Part shown: in pieces, positions 42,634 through 52,024 of the stretch
Layout: every line of letters starts with the position of its first letter
How positions within the stretch are numbered: the stretch's first letter is position 1
Source: Croceibacterium ferulae
GTDB lineage: Bacteria; Pseudomonadota; Alphaproteobacteria; Sphingomonadales; Sphingomonadaceae
Assembly (NCBI RefSeq): GCF_003660445.1
Contig: NZ_QZVQ01000009.1
Location: 204,210 to 268,209, forward strand
Reading direction: 5' to 3'
DNA length: 64,000 nt
Translations under genes and position numbers: made by a program
The notes under the pieces: model-generated
Databases searched by the model: none
What the model was told of the DNA's origin: nothing
The model's input: only the letters and a program-made list of their open reading frames with translations

Positions 42634-44055
42634 ATGCGCGTTTCATCCAGGGTCTTCCGCTCCACGCTGGGATCGGCGCTCGCGTTTGCGCTGGTGGCGC
42701 CAGCCTTCGCGCAGGAGCGCGCGCCGGAATCGCTGCTGCCACCTGCCGTGACGCCGCAGACCAGCACACCGGCGGCCGGCGGGACGGCCACCGTCGTGCC
42801 GCTGCCGGTCGCGCCGGGTGGCAGCGCTTCGCAGCCCGTGGTGCAGCCGCTGACGCTGCCGCCCATGCCGCAATATCCGGAGGTGATGCAGTGGAGCGCC
42901 GACTCGGCGGGCAAGCTGCTGACGGTGATCGAGGGCATCGGCGCCGAAGGGCTCGACCCGGCCGATTACCAGCCCGAAGCCCTGCGTGCCGCGATTGCCG
43001 CGGGCGCCGGCGCCGCCCTGGACGAGCAGGCGAGCCGCATGTTCACCTGGCTGGTGCAGGATCTGCGCGACGGGCGCACGCCCATGGACTCGCGGCGTCA
43101 GTGGTTCGTGGTCGATCCCGATCCCGACCTGCTGCCCACCGGGCAGATCATGGAGCAAGCGCTGGCGAGCGGAGACGTTGCCGCCGCGCTGCAGGGGCTC
43201 AACCCCACGCACCCGGATTACGCGGCGCTGAAGGAAGAACTGGGCGCCACGCCGCGCGCCTCGACCTCGCGGCGCAACCTGATTCGCGCGAACATGGATC
43301 GCTGGCGCTGGCTGGCGCGCGATCTGGGCAACCAGTACCTGCTGACCAACGTGCCCGAATTCCAGCTGCGCATGACGGTGAACAACCGCATCATCCGGTC
43401 CTACCGCACGATCGTGGGCAAGCCCGGCCGTACCGCGACGCCCCAATTGGCGGAGACGGTGGAAGGCGTGATCTTCAACCCGACCTGGACGGTGCCGCAA
43501 TCCATCGTGAAGGGCGAAGGCCTGGGCAACCGGGTGCTGGGCAATCCCGGCTGGGCGCGGGCCAATGGCTACAAGGGGACGAGGGCGGAGAACGGCTTCG
43601 TCACCGTGGTGCAGCAGCCGGGCCCCGGCAATTCGCTGGGCATGATGAAACTGGACATGCCCAATCCGCATGCGATCTTCCTGCACGACACGCCCAACCG
43701 CAACCTGTTCGATAACCAGAACCGTGCGCTGAGCCATGGCTGCATCCGGACCGAGCGGGCGCTGGAACTGGCCATGACCATCGCCATCCTGGGGCAGGGT
43801 GCCAGCAAGGAGGAGGCGGTGGAGATCGCCCGGTCGGGCGAATATACCCGCGTGCCGGTCAGCCGGCAGATGCCGGTCTACATCACCTATTTCACCATGG
43901 CGCGTGACATCGATGGCGAGCTGCGGACGTTTGACGACATCTATGGCCGTGACGCGCCGGTGCTCGCCGCGCTGAAGGCCCCCCGGGTGGAGCAGCGGCA
44001 GCGGGTGACGGATGAAGAGCTGATCGTGATCGAGGACGATCTGCAGACCACCTGA
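42634..44055 (+). CDS. L,D-transpeptidase of the YcbB/LdtD type
   Basis: A periplasmic enzyme of about 473 residues that would make 3-3 peptidoglycan cross-links or attach proteins to the wall. A signal peptide ends at VAPAFAQ. A proline/threonine-rich stretch and a scaffold region (LLTVIEGIGAEGLDPADYQPEAL) precede the YkuD domain. The catalytic motif is complete: HAIFLHDTP, then LSHGCIRTERALELA with the cysteine nucleophile in HGCIR. ATG at 42634 is chosen because AGGGA lies about seven bases upstream and it starts a normal signal peptide; ATGs at 42610 and 42613 are alternatives. It converges on a second L,D-transpeptidase gene. Confidence 0.93.
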   Translation: MRVSSRVFRSTLGSALAFALVAPAFAQERAPESLLPPAVTPQTSTPAAGGTATVVPLPVAPGGSASQPVVQPLTLPPMPQYPEVMQWSADSAGKLLTVIEGIGAEGLDPADYQPEALRAAIAAGAGAALDEQASRMFTWLVQDLRDGRTPMDSRRQWFVVDPDPDLLPTGQIMEQALASGDVAAALQGLNPTHPDYAALKEELGATPRASTSRRNLIRANMDRWRWLARDLGNQYLLTNVPEFQLRMTVNNRIIRSYRTIVGKPGRTATPQLAETVEGVIFNPTWTVPQSIVKGEGLGNRVLGNPGWARANGYKGTRAENGFVTVVQQPGPGNSLGMMKLDMPNPHAIFLHDTPNRNLFDNQNRALSHGCIRTERALELAMTIAILGQGASKEEAVEIARSGEYTRVPVSRQMPVYITYFTMARDIDGELRTFDDIYGRDAPVLAALKAPRVEQRQRVTDEELIVIEDDLQTT

Positions 44056-44067
44056 GGTCTAGAAGAC

Positions 44068-44091
44068 GGGCGGGGATCAGCGTCCCCGCCT
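44068..44091. terminator. Hairpin between convergent L,D-transpeptidase genes
   Basis: GGCGGGGA (44069-44076) pairs with TCCCCGCC (44083-44090) over TCAGCG, between two converging stop codons. The tail is TGTT on the plus strand, so termination is plausible mainly in that direction. Confidence 0.55.
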
Positions 44092-44114
44092 GTTCCGCCC
44101 GTGCAGCGCGGGCC

Positions 44115-44738
44115 TCAGCTGATGCCGAGACTGTCCGCAAAGAGCAGGCGACCGCCGGACAGGTTCCACAGCGCTTCGCGGAAATCGGCCGGGTCCATGG
44201 CGAAGCAGCCATTGGACCGGCCCATCCGGCCGTAAGTGGCGACATGATCCGCCGTGGCATATTGCGCCGAGTGCATCACGATGGCGCGGGGCAGGGCGTT
44301 CAGGTTGCTCGGGTCCAGCCCGCCCAGGCGGATGGAGGTGCCGTACCGGCCCTTGTACCATTCCCAAGTGACATAGGCGCCGCGGCTGGTGCAGTTGGAG
44401 CCTTCCACGTCGGAATAGTAGTTGAGGTAGCCGTCATGCTCCGGATCGGACCCGGTGCCGTGCGACACGCGGAAGGAGCGGACCGTGCCGTTCTCCAGAT
44501 TGGCGAAGTGGAAGCGGGGCACGGCGGAATGGACCGCGAAGTCGGCAATGCCGGCAATGTCGCGCCGCCACAGCACGGAACCTGCCCGCTCCACCTCCCG
44601 CCGGGCCACATCCAGGATGGCGATATCGCGCGGGCTGGCGCTGCTCGCCTGCGCAAAGACACGCGCCGGCAGTGCAGCGGCACCGGCGGCGGCCAGCGCC
44701 CCGGTCAGAATTCCCCGTCGATCCACATGTGCGACCAT
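44115..44738 (-). CDS. Exported murein L,D-transpeptidase-like protein (YkuD_2 type)
   Basis: A 207-residue exported protein. DRRGILTGALAAAGAAAL looks like a Tat-type signal, ending near RVFAQ. The catalytic region fits the YkuD_2 family: a DGYLNYYSDVEGSNCTSRGAY segment, AIVMHSAQYA with the conserved histidine, and GRSNGCFAMDPADF with the nucleophile cysteine. It would act on peptidoglycan peptides in the periplasm. It lies convergent to the larger YcbB-type enzyme but is much shorter and of another subfamily, so the pair is not a tandem duplication. Confidence 0.9.
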   Translation of the reverse strand: MVAHVDRRGILTGALAAAGAAALPARVFAQASSASPRDIAILDVARREVERAGSVLWRRDIAGIADFAVHSAVPRFHFANLENGTVRSFRVSHGTGSDPEHDGYLNYYSDVEGSNCTSRGAYVTWEWYKGRYGTSIRLGGLDPSNLNALPRAIVMHSAQYATADHVATYGRMGRSNGCFAMDPADFREALWNLSGGRLLFADSLGIS

Positions 44739-44813
44739 GCCCTGTCTTAGGCCCCCAAGTCTAGCCGGCGGGTGAACGGGGCAGCCCGGCGAGGAGGCAT
44801 TCCGCCGTTTCGG

Positions 44814-45731
44814 CTACATGGCGGGCGGTAAGTAGTTCGCGTTCTCCTGCGCCATCGCCAGCATGGAGCGGGCATGGCGCTGCCCGATCAGCATCGGATC
44901 GGGGCCATAGCCGCCGCCCAACGCGCTGGCGAGGGGCAGGCCGCGCCCGCGCACCTGTGCCACCACGAAGCGATCGCGCGCCTGCAGCCCCTCGTCGCTG
45001 AGGGCAAGGCGGCCGAGCCTGTCATCCCGGTGAGGATCGACGCCCGCCTGATAGAGCACGATGTCGGGCGCGAAATCGTCCAGCACGCCTGGCAGCACCT
45101 GCGCCAGCATTGCGAGATAGGCGTCGTCCTCCATCCCGTCCGGCAGGGGCACGTCCAGCGTGGAGCGGGCCTTGCGCGCGGGGAAGTTCTTCTCGGCATG
45201 GAAGGACAGGGTGAACACGTCGTCGCGCCCGGCCATCAGGCTGGCGGTGCCATCCCCCTGATGCACGTCGAGGTCGACGATCAGCACCCGATGCGCGTCG
45301 CCTTCGGCCAGCAGGCGATTGGTGGCGACGGCGAGGTCGTTGAACACGCAATAGCCGGCGCCGGTGTCATACAGGGCATGGTGGCTGCCGGCGGCGCTGT
45401 TGGCGGCATAGCCATGGCGGCGGGCAAGCTGCGCGGCGGCCCAGGTTCCGCCATTGGTATGCGCCACCCGACTGGCGATATGCGGCGTGACGGGAAAGCC
45501 GATGCGCCGTTCCTTGATCGCCGGCACGGCCGCGGCGAACACCTCCGCCACATAGGCCGGATCGTGTACCGCCTCCAGCCAGGCGCGGGGCATGGGCTGG
45601 GGCGCGTGCTCGGTGATGGGGTAGCCGGAGTCGCGCAGTGCGACCATCACCGCGCGGTACTTGTCGAAGCGGAATGTCCCCCGCTCCGGCGCGGGGGCCA
45701 TGTAATCGACATGGTGGACGACGTGGAGCAA
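44814..45731 (-). CDS. Histone-deacetylase-family (acetylpolyamine amidohydrolase-like) protein
   Basis: A zinc-dependent deacylase of about 305 residues from the arginase/deacetylase fold, which in bacteria acts on acetylpolyamines or other small amides. Visible family elements are [15 protein letters not shown] at the start, [20 protein letters not shown] with the histidine pair, the metal motif [25 protein letters not shown] and a late ALGGGYG loop. I place the start at a TTG (45731, giving [13 protein letters not shown]), ten bases after the ispG stop; the longer frame would extend into ispG and begins with a basic leader. An internal ATG at 45701 is possible. It is probably co-transcribed with ispG. 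Confidence 0.85.
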   Translation of the reverse strand: MLHVVHHVDYMAPAPERGTFRFDKYRAVMVALRDSGYPITEHAPQPMPRAWLEAVHDPAYVAEVFAAAVPAIKERRIGFPVTPHIASRVAHTNGGTWAAAQLARRHGYAANSAAGSHHALYDTGAGYCVFNDLAVATNRLLAEGDAHRVLIVDLDVHQGDGTASLMAGRDDVFTLSFHAEKNFPARKARSTLDVPLPDGMEDDAYLAMLAQVLPGVLDDFAPDIVLYQAGVDPHRDDRLGRLALSDEGLQARDRFVVAQVRGRGLPLASALGGGYGPDPMLIGQRHARSMLAMAQENANYLPPAM

Positions 45732-45741
45732 GCGGGTGGTG

Positions 45742-46968
45742 CTACTCCGCCGCCTCGCGCGGGGTGGCCAGCGCATCGGCGACCGCGCCCGCGGTCAGCG
45801 CCGCGTCCGGCATGATGCCGCCCGGCAGCACCTCGGCTGGGACGTTGGACGACTGCCCAGCATCGCTCGCCTCGGCCTCGATCTCGGCCGCCTTGTTCTC
45901 CACCAGCTGCACGATGTGGTCCAGCATGGCGTCGCTATCCACCGTGTGGCTGGTGAGGCCGGACAGGTAGACCATGTGCTTGCCCGCGCCGCCGCCGGTG
46001 ATACCGATATCGGTCTCCCGCGCCTCGCCCGGGCCATTCACCACGCATCCCAGCACCGACAGGCTGAGCGGCGTCTTGATGTGGGACAGCCGTTCCTCAA
46101 GCGCGGTTACCGTGCGGATCACGTCGAAGCCCTGCCGCGCACAGCTGGGGCAGCTGACCACGCGCACGCCGCGGGTGCGCAGGCCCAGCGTCTTGAGCAT
46201 CTCGAACCCGACACGGACCTCCTGCTCGGGCTCCGCCGACAGGCTGACGCGGATCGTGTCGCCGATGCCGGCCCACAGCAGATTGCCCATGCCGACGGAG
46301 CTCTTCACCGTGCCGCCGATCAGGCCGCCGGCTTCGGTGATGCCGAGGTGCAGCGGGCAGTCGACCGCGTCGGCCAGCGCCATATAGGCCGCGACCGCCA
46401 GGAACACGTCCGACGCCTTCACCGCCACCTTGTATTCGTGGAAGTCGTGATCCTGCAGCAGCTTGATGTGGTCCAGCGCGGATTCGACCAGCGCCTCGGG
46501 GCATGGCTCCGCGTACTTCTCCAGCAGGTGCCGTTCCAGCGAGCCGGCATTGACGCCGATGCGGATGGAGCAGCCATTGGCCTTGGCCGCGCGGACGACC
46601 TCGCCCACCCGCTCCGCACTGCCGATATTGCCGGGATTGATGCGCAGGCAGGCCGCGCCCGCATCCGCCGCTTCCAGCGCCCGCTTGTAGTGGAAGTGGA
46701 TGTCGGCGACGAGCGGCACATTGGATGCCCGCACGATGTCGCGGAAGGCGCGGGTGGAATCCGTGTCGGGGCAGGACACGCGGACGATATCGGCCCCCGC
46801 CTCCTCGCAGCGGCGGATCTGGTCGATCGTGGCGCCCACATCGGTGGTGGGGGTGTTGGTCATGGTCTGCACGCTGATCGGGGCGTCGCCGCCCACGGGT
46901 ACGCGGCCGACCATGATCTGCCGGCTCTTGCGGCGCTCGATATCGCGCCAGGGACGAACGGAGGACAT
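45742..46968 (-). CDS. ispG: 4-hydroxy-3-methylbut-2-enyl diphosphate synthase (MEP pathway)
   Basis: Catalyses the penultimate step of the non-mevalonate isoprenoid pathway with a [4Fe-4S] cluster; cytoplasmic. The protein of about 408 residues begins [19 protein letters not shown] and shows [13 protein letters not shown], the strand [12 protein letters not shown], the cluster cysteines in VVSCPSCAR and [12 protein letters not shown], and DIGITGGG. The ATG at 46968 is chosen because the family usually starts close to this point; in-frame codons at 46986 and 47004 exist and none has a clear ribosome site. A C-terminal extension of roughly 40 residues, rich in Ala and Glu, follows the conserved core. 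Confidence 0.95.
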   Translation of the reverse strand: MSSVRPWRDIERRKSRQIMVGRVPVGGDAPISVQTMTNTPTTDVGATIDQIRRCEEAGADIVRVSCPDTDSTRAFRDIVRASNVPLVADIHFHYKRALEAADAGAACLRINPGNIGSAERVGEVVRAAKANGCSIRIGVNAGSLERHLLEKYAEPCPEALVESALDHIKLLQDHDFHEYKVAVKASDVFLAVAAYMALADAVDCPLHLGITEAGGLIGGTVKSSVGMGNLLWAGIGDTIRVSLSAEPEQEVRVGFEMLKTLGLRTRGVRVVSCPSCARQGFDVIRTVTALEERLSHIKTPLSLSVLGCVVNGPGEARETDIGITGGGAGKHMVYLSGLTSHTVDSDAMLDHIVQLVENKAAEIEAEASDAGQSSNVPAEVLPGGIMPDAALTAGAVADALATPREAAE

Positions 46969-47096
46969 GGGTGACACTATAGGCATTGTGCGTGACGGGT
47001 CCAAGGCATTAGCGCCATGCCGTGCCTCTGCTGCATTGCCTTATGTTCATTCATCGGCGAAACGGCGGGGGGCATCACGGGATACGGGAACGGGCT

Positions 47097-48851
47097 ATGG
47101 AAGCGCATGGCGGCGGCATGATGCTGCGCGAGGGGCTGATCCTGCTGGGCTTTGCGCTCGGCTTCGTGCTGCTGTTCCGGCGGATGGGACTGGGCGCCAC
47201 GCTGGGCTACCTGATCGCGGGCGTCGCCGTGGGGCCACAGGTGCTGGGCTGGGCGGGCGAGGCGGAGGCGATGAACAGCTTCGCCGAACTGGGCATCGTG
47301 ATGCTGCTGTTCATCGTGGGGCTGGAGCTGAACCCTGGCCGGCTGTGGCGGATGCGGCACGAGATCTTCGGGCTGGGCCTGCTGCAGGTGCTGGTCTGCG
47401 GATTGGCGTTGGCCGGGCTGATCTTCCTGGTCACCGGCATTTCGTGGGAGGCGGCGCTCGCGCTCGGCCTGCCGCTGGGCCTCAGCTCCACCGCGCAGGT
47501 GCTGCCCATGCTGCAAAGCTCCGGCCGGCTGCGCACGCCCAGTGGGGAGCGGGCCTTTGCGGTGCTGCTGTTCCAGGACCTGTCGATCATCCCGCTGATC
47601 ACGATCGTCGCGGCGCTGAGCCGCAACCCGGCGGACCAGGGCGGGCCGCCGGGCTGGCAGCTGATCCTGATGACCCTGGCCGCGATCGTCGGGCTAATTC
47701 TGGCCGGACGCTTCCTGATACGCCCGATGTTCCGCCTGATCGCCGGACTGGGCGAGCGGGAGATGTTCGTCGTCGCCGGCCTGTTCACCGTGGTCGCCAG
47801 CGCGGCGGTGATGGAGACGCTGGGCCTGTCCACCGCATTGGGCGCCTTCATCGCCGGCGTCATGCTGGCCGACACGCCGTACCGCCACGAGCTGGAGAAC
47901 AGCGTGGAGCCGTTCCGCTCCATCCTGCTGGGGCTGTTCTTCATCTCAGTCGGCATGATGCTGGACCTGGGCGCCATCGCCGACCGGCCGCTGTTCGTGG
48001 TGGGAATGGCGGCGGGGCTGGTCGCGGTGAAGGCGGGGGTCATCACCGTGCTGGGGCTGGCGTTCCGCATGACGTGGCGGGCGGCGGTCGCATTGGGCCT
48101 GCTGCTGAGCCAGGGCGGCGAGTTCGGTTTCGTGCTGTTCGCCCAGGCGACCAGTGCGCTGTTGATCACGCCCGAAGCAGCCAGCCTGTTTGGCGCCATC
48201 GTGACCTTGTCCATGGCGACGACGCCGTTCCTGATGCAGGTCATGCGCCGCTTCGCCACCGAGCCCAAGGCGCTGGACGAACGCGACGGGCCTGGCGAGC
48301 AGGCGGCGGCGAGTGCGCTAGTGGTCGGTTATGGCCGGTTCGGGCAGACCGTGGCGCAGACTTTGCTGGCGGGCGGCGTGACGGTGACGCTGATCGACAC
48401 CGATGTGGAGATCATCGACGTCGCCAAGGAGTTCGGCGCCAAGGTCTATTTCGGCGACGGCACGCGACTGGACCTGCTGCGGCAGGCAGGAGCCGAGGAA
48501 GTGCAGCTGATCCTGTTCTGCATCGACGACGACCAGGCCACGCCCGATCTGATCGACGCGGTGCACGACGCTTTCCCGCAGGCGGCCATCTATGTCCGCG
48601 CGTTCGACCGGCGCAGCGTCATACGCCTGCACGGTCACCCGACAGCGGCGGTGGTGCGCGAAGTGCTGGGTTCCGCCATCATCATGGCCCGGCTGGCGCT
48701 GGCCAGGCTGGGCCTTGGCAATGAAGAAATCGACCAGGCAGAGGCGAACTATCGCAAGATGGACCGGAAGCGCCTGCAACTGCAGCTAGAGGCGGGCGAT
48801 ATTCGCGCGGCCGGGGCGATGAACCTGATCATCACCGAAAACGGGCGGTAG
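47097..48851 (+). CDS. KefB/KefC-type monovalent cation:proton antiporter (CPA2) with RCK domain
   Basis: An inner-membrane protein of about 584 residues. The first 385 residues form the Na+/H+-exchanger-like domain with around a dozen membrane segments (GATLGYLIAGVAVGP, FIVGLELNP, LGLSSTAQVLPML, LFQDLSIIPLI, LSQGGEFGFVLFAQA). A TrkA-N/RCK nucleotide-binding domain follows (ALVVGYGRFGQTVAQTLLAGG, LIDTDVEIID, FGDGTRLDLLRQAGAE). This layout is that of glutathione-gated K+ efflux systems KefB/KefC. No KefF/KefG quinone reductase is next to it. ATG 47097 is chosen as nearest to the first membrane helix; an upstream start at 47022 would add a basic leader. It is divergent from ispG. Confidence 0.92.
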   Translation: MEAHGGGMMLREGLILLGFALGFVLLFRRMGLGATLGYLIAGVAVGPQVLGWAGEAEAMNSFAELGIVMLLFIVGLELNPGRLWRMRHEIFGLGLLQVLVCGLALAGLIFLVTGISWEAALALGLPLGLSSTAQVLPMLQSSGRLRTPSGERAFAVLLFQDLSIIPLITIVAALSRNPADQGGPPGWQLILMTLAAIVGLILAGRFLIRPMFRLIAGLGEREMFVVAGLFTVVASAAVMETLGLSTALGAFIAGVMLADTPYRHELENSVEPFRSILLGLFFISVGMMLDLGAIADRPLFVVGMAAGLVAVKAGVITVLGLAFRMTWRAAVALGLLLSQGGEFGFVLFAQATSALLITPEAASLFGAIVTLSMATTPFLMQVMRRFATEPKALDERDGPGEQAAASALVVGYGRFGQTVAQTLLAGGVTVTLIDTDVEIIDVAKEFGAKVYFGDGTRLDLLRQAGAEEVQLILFCIDDDQATPDLIDAVHDAFPQAAIYVRAFDRRSVIRLHGHPTAAVVREVLGSAIIMARLALARLGLGNEEIDQAEANYRKMDRKRLQLQLEAGDIRAAGAMNLIITENGR

Positions 48852-49102
48852 GCGGCGGCAACAACTCCTGACGCCCCAAAGAGGTCGTCGCATGGGGCGG
48901 CCCGTTGCCGAAACCGGTCGTTCGTTCATTGTCCGCTTTTCGCCTAAGCGTCGCACGTGGCCGCAGCCAGGCTTAGCGTGATTGAGCGGGGTAGCGGATG
49001 TTTGGAGCGGGCGTGTTGCGCTGCCCCGGCAGTGTCGACGCAGGATTGTTGCGATATGGTTCCGGCTGCAGCCAACCGGCTGGCGATCGTGGGGCAGACG
49101 AA

Positions 49103-49803
49103 ATGCGATTGTTCGGCAGGACATTGAAGTTTCCAGCAGTCCGGCCGCAGCAGGAAACCCGTGTAACGGTAATCAGCGACACGCATCTGAGGCATCAGGA
49201 ACTGCGACTCGCGAAAGGGGACCTGCTGATCCATTGTGGAGATCTGTTCGATCTGAATCGCAGCGAACCGTCCGATCTGGCGAAGGTGGACAGATGGTTC
49301 GGCAAACAGCCATTCGACATGATTGTCTGCATAGGCGGAAATCACGATCATCTTCTGGACCATGCAAGTGCCAGTGACCCGCGGCCATTCAGGAATGCCC
49401 GTTATCTTCAGGATGAGGCGCTGCATTACCGGGGCCTGCAAATCTATGGCGCTCCCTGGGTGCCGGGATTGCCGCTCATGCGTTTTACAAGGATCGCGTG
49501 GCTCTGACGGACGCCTGGGCGCGCATACCGGCCGGCATCGATATCCTCGTGACTCACACGCCTCCAAAGGGCGTTCTCGACGTGTCAAGCAGAGGAGTGT
49601 CTTTCGGCTGCCCGGACCTCGCCCGCGAATTGGGACGGATATCACCAAGAGTTCACTGCTTCGGCCACGTCCATGCAAGTGCCGGGCAGATCAGGATGGG
49701 GAAGACCCTGTTCATCAATGGCTGTTCGGTCGAGAGCACGGGCGCCGGCATGCACCAACCGATCAGCTTCACCCTTTCGGCCCGGTCATATCAGCCTGAG
49801 TAG
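49103..49803 (+). pseudogene. Metallophosphoesterase broken by a frameshift
   Basis: Two overlapping frames together make one calcineurin-like phosphoesterase. The first (from ATG 49103) has VISDTHLRH, LIHCGDLFDLN and GGNHDHLL, and then runs out of the family pattern after YGAPWVPG. The second resumes with AFYKDRVALTDAWARIPAGI, DILVTHTPPKG and VHCFGHVHASAG to a normal end at 49803. The reading frame changes once at about 49459-49475, where one base appears lost or gained. The gene is less GC-rich than its neighbours and lies between a KefB-type gene and GNAT genes with nothing related nearby. A sequencing error would restore an intact gene. Confidence 0.75.
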
Positions 49804-49977
49804 CAACCCACTCTCGAAATCATCTTCGTCGTGTCAGCGTCCGGCAAGATCGCAAGCCGCCAGAGTCCAGCATCGGTGCTACTCCATCATGCAGATCTTC
49901 TGTGAAACTTCGGCTTTGGCCAGCGTTGCCTGACAGCAGATTGGCGGGAGTCCGCTCACAAGCAGCCATAAAGCCGC

Positions 49978-50502
49978 TTAGCTCAGCGCCCGCTCATACA
50001 GGAATTCGTCGTCGCAGGTCTGGCCGACCCAGAAGTGGGTGTCGGCGACGTGCCTGAAACCATGCCGCTGGTAGAAGGCCTGCGCGCCATGGTTGCCGCT
50101 GTACACCGACAGCTGGATGGCATCGGCGCTCCAGCCTTCAGCCTCGGCCACGGTCCATTTCAGCAGGCGGGCTCCCAGCCCTTGTCCGGTCGCGTGTCCG
50201 GCACAGTAGAGCTGGCTCAGCAGCACCGGGCGCTGCGGCTGCGGCGCGGGTCGGTCGGGGAAACTGCCCCCCATGACGATCAGCGCATAGGCGAGGATCG
50301 CGCCATCCTCCTCCATCAGCGCGACGCGGGTGGCGGGATCGGCAAGCGCAGCTTCATACTTGGCGGCGGAGCGGTTCTCGGCATGGAACTTGGCGAGATC
50401 GGCCGGCGGGTAGAGATGCGCGAAGGCCGCGTCGAAGGCTGCGCCGGCGAAGGCGGCCAGCGGAGCGGCATCGGCCGGGGTGGCGCGGCGAAGGATCGTC
50501 AT
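49978..50502 (-). CDS. GNAT-family N-acetyltransferase (second of pair)
   Basis: A 174-residue acetyl-CoA-dependent acyltransferase. The GNAT core is visible: RRATPADAAPLAAF at the N-terminus, a long central strand, QLYCAGHATGQGLGARLLKWTV carrying the acetyl-CoA-binding motif A (GQGLGARLL, near residues 116-124), and LSVYSGNHGAQAFYQRHGFRHVADTHF at the C-terminus. The start at 50502 overlaps the stop of the upstream GNAT gene by four bases (ATGA). Substrate unknown. It is the last gene of the pheA-GNAT-GNAT unit. Confidence 0.88.
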   Translation of the reverse strand: MTILRRATPADAAPLAAFAGAAFDAAFAHLYPPADLAKFHAENRSAAKYEAALADPATRVALMEEDGAILAYALIVMGGSFPDRPAPQPQRPVLLSQLYCAGHATGQGLGARLLKWTVAEAEGWSADAIQLSVYSGNHGAQAFYQRHGFRHVADTHFWVGQTCDDEFLYERALS

Positions 50503-50972
50503 GCGGGCAGCACCAGTTCCAGGCATTGGGAGAAGTCGTCCGCGACATAGTCGCCGAAGGGCTCGCACGAGGTGAAACCATGCTTGCGGTAAAGCGCGAC
50601 CGCCGGATGGAACGGTTCGGTGCGTCCGGTTTCCAGCCCGAGCCAGGTGAGGCCGCGGCCGCGGGCCTCCGCCAGCAGGTGCAGCAGGATCGCCTGACCG
50701 GCGCCGCGCCCGCGCCATGCCGGGTCGGCGCGCATCGACTTCAACTCCCCGCGCCGTTCATCCAGCTGCCGCAGCGCGCCCACTGCGGCGAGCGTGTCGC
50801 CATCCCATGCGCTGTAGAAGCTGACGTCGGGCTGGCGCAGGCGTTCGACCGGCATGGCGTGGACCGACCCGGGCGGAGACCAGCGGTGCATCTCGTCCAG
50901 ATGGAAGCGCAGCAAGGCGACCACCGCACTACCCGTCAGGTCATCCGGCACGATGCGGTAGGCCGCCTGCAT
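50499..50972 (-). CDS. GNAT-family N-acetyltransferase (first of pair)
   Basis: A 157-residue acetyltransferase. It shows VVALLRFHLDEMHRWSPPGSVHAM, DGDTLAAVGALRQLDE, RGELKSMRADPAWRGRGAGQAILLHLL with motif A (RGRGAGQAIL), and AVALYRKHGFTSCEPFGDY. This pattern resembles putative acetyltransferases of the YafP/YpeA group. The gene lies three bases after pheA and overlaps the next GNAT gene by four, so the three are co-transcribed. The two GNATs share little beyond the fold and are not recent duplicates. Substrate unknown. Confidence 0.88.
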   Translation of the reverse strand: MQAAYRIVPDDLTGSAVVALLRFHLDEMHRWSPPGSVHAMPVERLRQPDVSFYSAWDGDTLAAVGALRQLDERRGELKSMRADPAWRGRGAGQAILLHLLAEARGRGLTWLGLETGRTEPFHPAVALYRKHGFTSCEPFGDYVADDFSQCLELVLPA

Positions 50973-50975
50973 CGC

Positions 50976-51884
50976 TCAGCCCCGCGGACGCGCCTGACGG
51001 TAGCTGCCGAGGATGCGCAGCTCGCGGGCATGGAAGGCCAGCTCCTCCAGTGCGCGGTCCACCGCCGGATCGCCGGGCGCGCCGATGATGTCGGCAAAGA
51101 ACATGGTCGCGGCGAAGCTGGCACCTTCCTGGTAGCTTTCCAGCTTGGTGATGTTGACGCCGTTGGTCGCGAAGGCGCCGAGCACCTTGTACAAGGCGGC
51201 GGGCACGTTGCGGACCTGGAACACGAAGGTCGTCATGGCGACGGCGCCCGCCAGCGCATCGGGCGTCAGCGTCGCGGGGTCGAGCTGTTCGGCCGCCAGC
51301 ACCACGAAGCGGGTCATGTTGTCCGGCGCATCCTCGATCCGGTCGGCGATGACCTGCAGGCCGTACAGATCGGCGGCAAGAGCCGGGGCGATCGCCGCGA
51401 TGGCCGAATCACCCTGCTCGGCCACGAAAGCCGCGGCGCCGGCTGTGTCCGCATGACTCAGCGGCACGATGCCGCGACTGCGCAGATACTGGCGCGTCTG
51501 GCCCAGCGCCTGCGGGTGGCTGTAGGCGGCGGTGAACGGGCCGGGGCCGGTCGCCAGCAGCGCGTGATGCACGATCATGAAATGTTCGGCCACGATGGCC
51601 AGGCCGCTGCCCGGCAGCAGGAAGTGGATGTCGGCCACGCGCCCGTGCTGGCTGTTCTCGATCGGGATGATCGCGCTGCCCGCGCGCCCGCTGGTGACGG
51701 CTTCCAGCGCGTCCTCGAAGGAGAAGCAGGGCAGCGGCAGGCAGTCCGGCTCCCACTCCAGCGCGGCCTTGTGCGAATTGGCGCCCGGGGCGCCCTGGAA
51801 GGCGATGGCGCGGCCGGGCTCCGCCGCGGCGGCGCGGGTCATCTGGTCGACAAGGGCGAGCGCCGGAGCGGCGAAACTTTCCAT
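50976..51884 (-). CDS. pheA: Prephenate dehydratase
   Basis: Converts prephenate to phenylpyruvate in phenylalanine synthesis; cytoplasmic. The 302-residue protein is monofunctional, with no chorismate mutase domain. The catalytic domain includes IAFQGAPGANSHKAAL, IIPIENSQHGRVADIHFLL and AYSHPQALGQTRQYL. A C-terminal ACT domain (TTFVFQVRNVPAALYKVLGAF, GVNITKLESYQ) should give feedback control by phenylalanine. The start at 51884 gives a short non-conserved lead; the longer frame has no ribosome site. It heads the pheA-GNAT-GNAT unit and is divergent from the cytochrome c gene. Confidence 0.95.
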   Translation of the reverse strand: MESFAAPALALVDQMTRAAAAEPGRAIAFQGAPGANSHKAALEWEPDCLPLPCFSFEDALEAVTSGRAGSAIIPIENSQHGRVADIHFLLPGSGLAIVAEHFMIVHHALLATGPGPFTAAYSHPQALGQTRQYLRSRGIVPLSHADTAGAAAFVAEQGDSAIAAIAPALAADLYGLQVIADRIEDAPDNMTRFVVLAAEQLDPATLTPDALAGAVAMTTFVFQVRNVPAALYKVLGAFATNGVNITKLESYQEGASFAATMFFADIIGAPGDPAVDRALEELAFHARELRILGSYRQARPRG

Positions 51885-52024
51885 GGGTCGGGGCGCTAAT
51901 GGCAGGGGCTGCGCCGGACAAGTGCAAAGGCGCGCCGGCAAAAGGGAAGCAAGTGCCGCTCCCGGCCTTGCGTGGGAGGCGCCGGGTAATTAGACCGGGA
52001 TGAAACTGTTTGGGCCAGGACCGG

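Noticed and set aside
48852..49102. Small gene or RNA between kefB-type gene and metallophosphoesterase
   Set aside because: No start with a ribosome site, no conserved structure; only a weak GCCCCA / TGGGGC pairing near 48,880.
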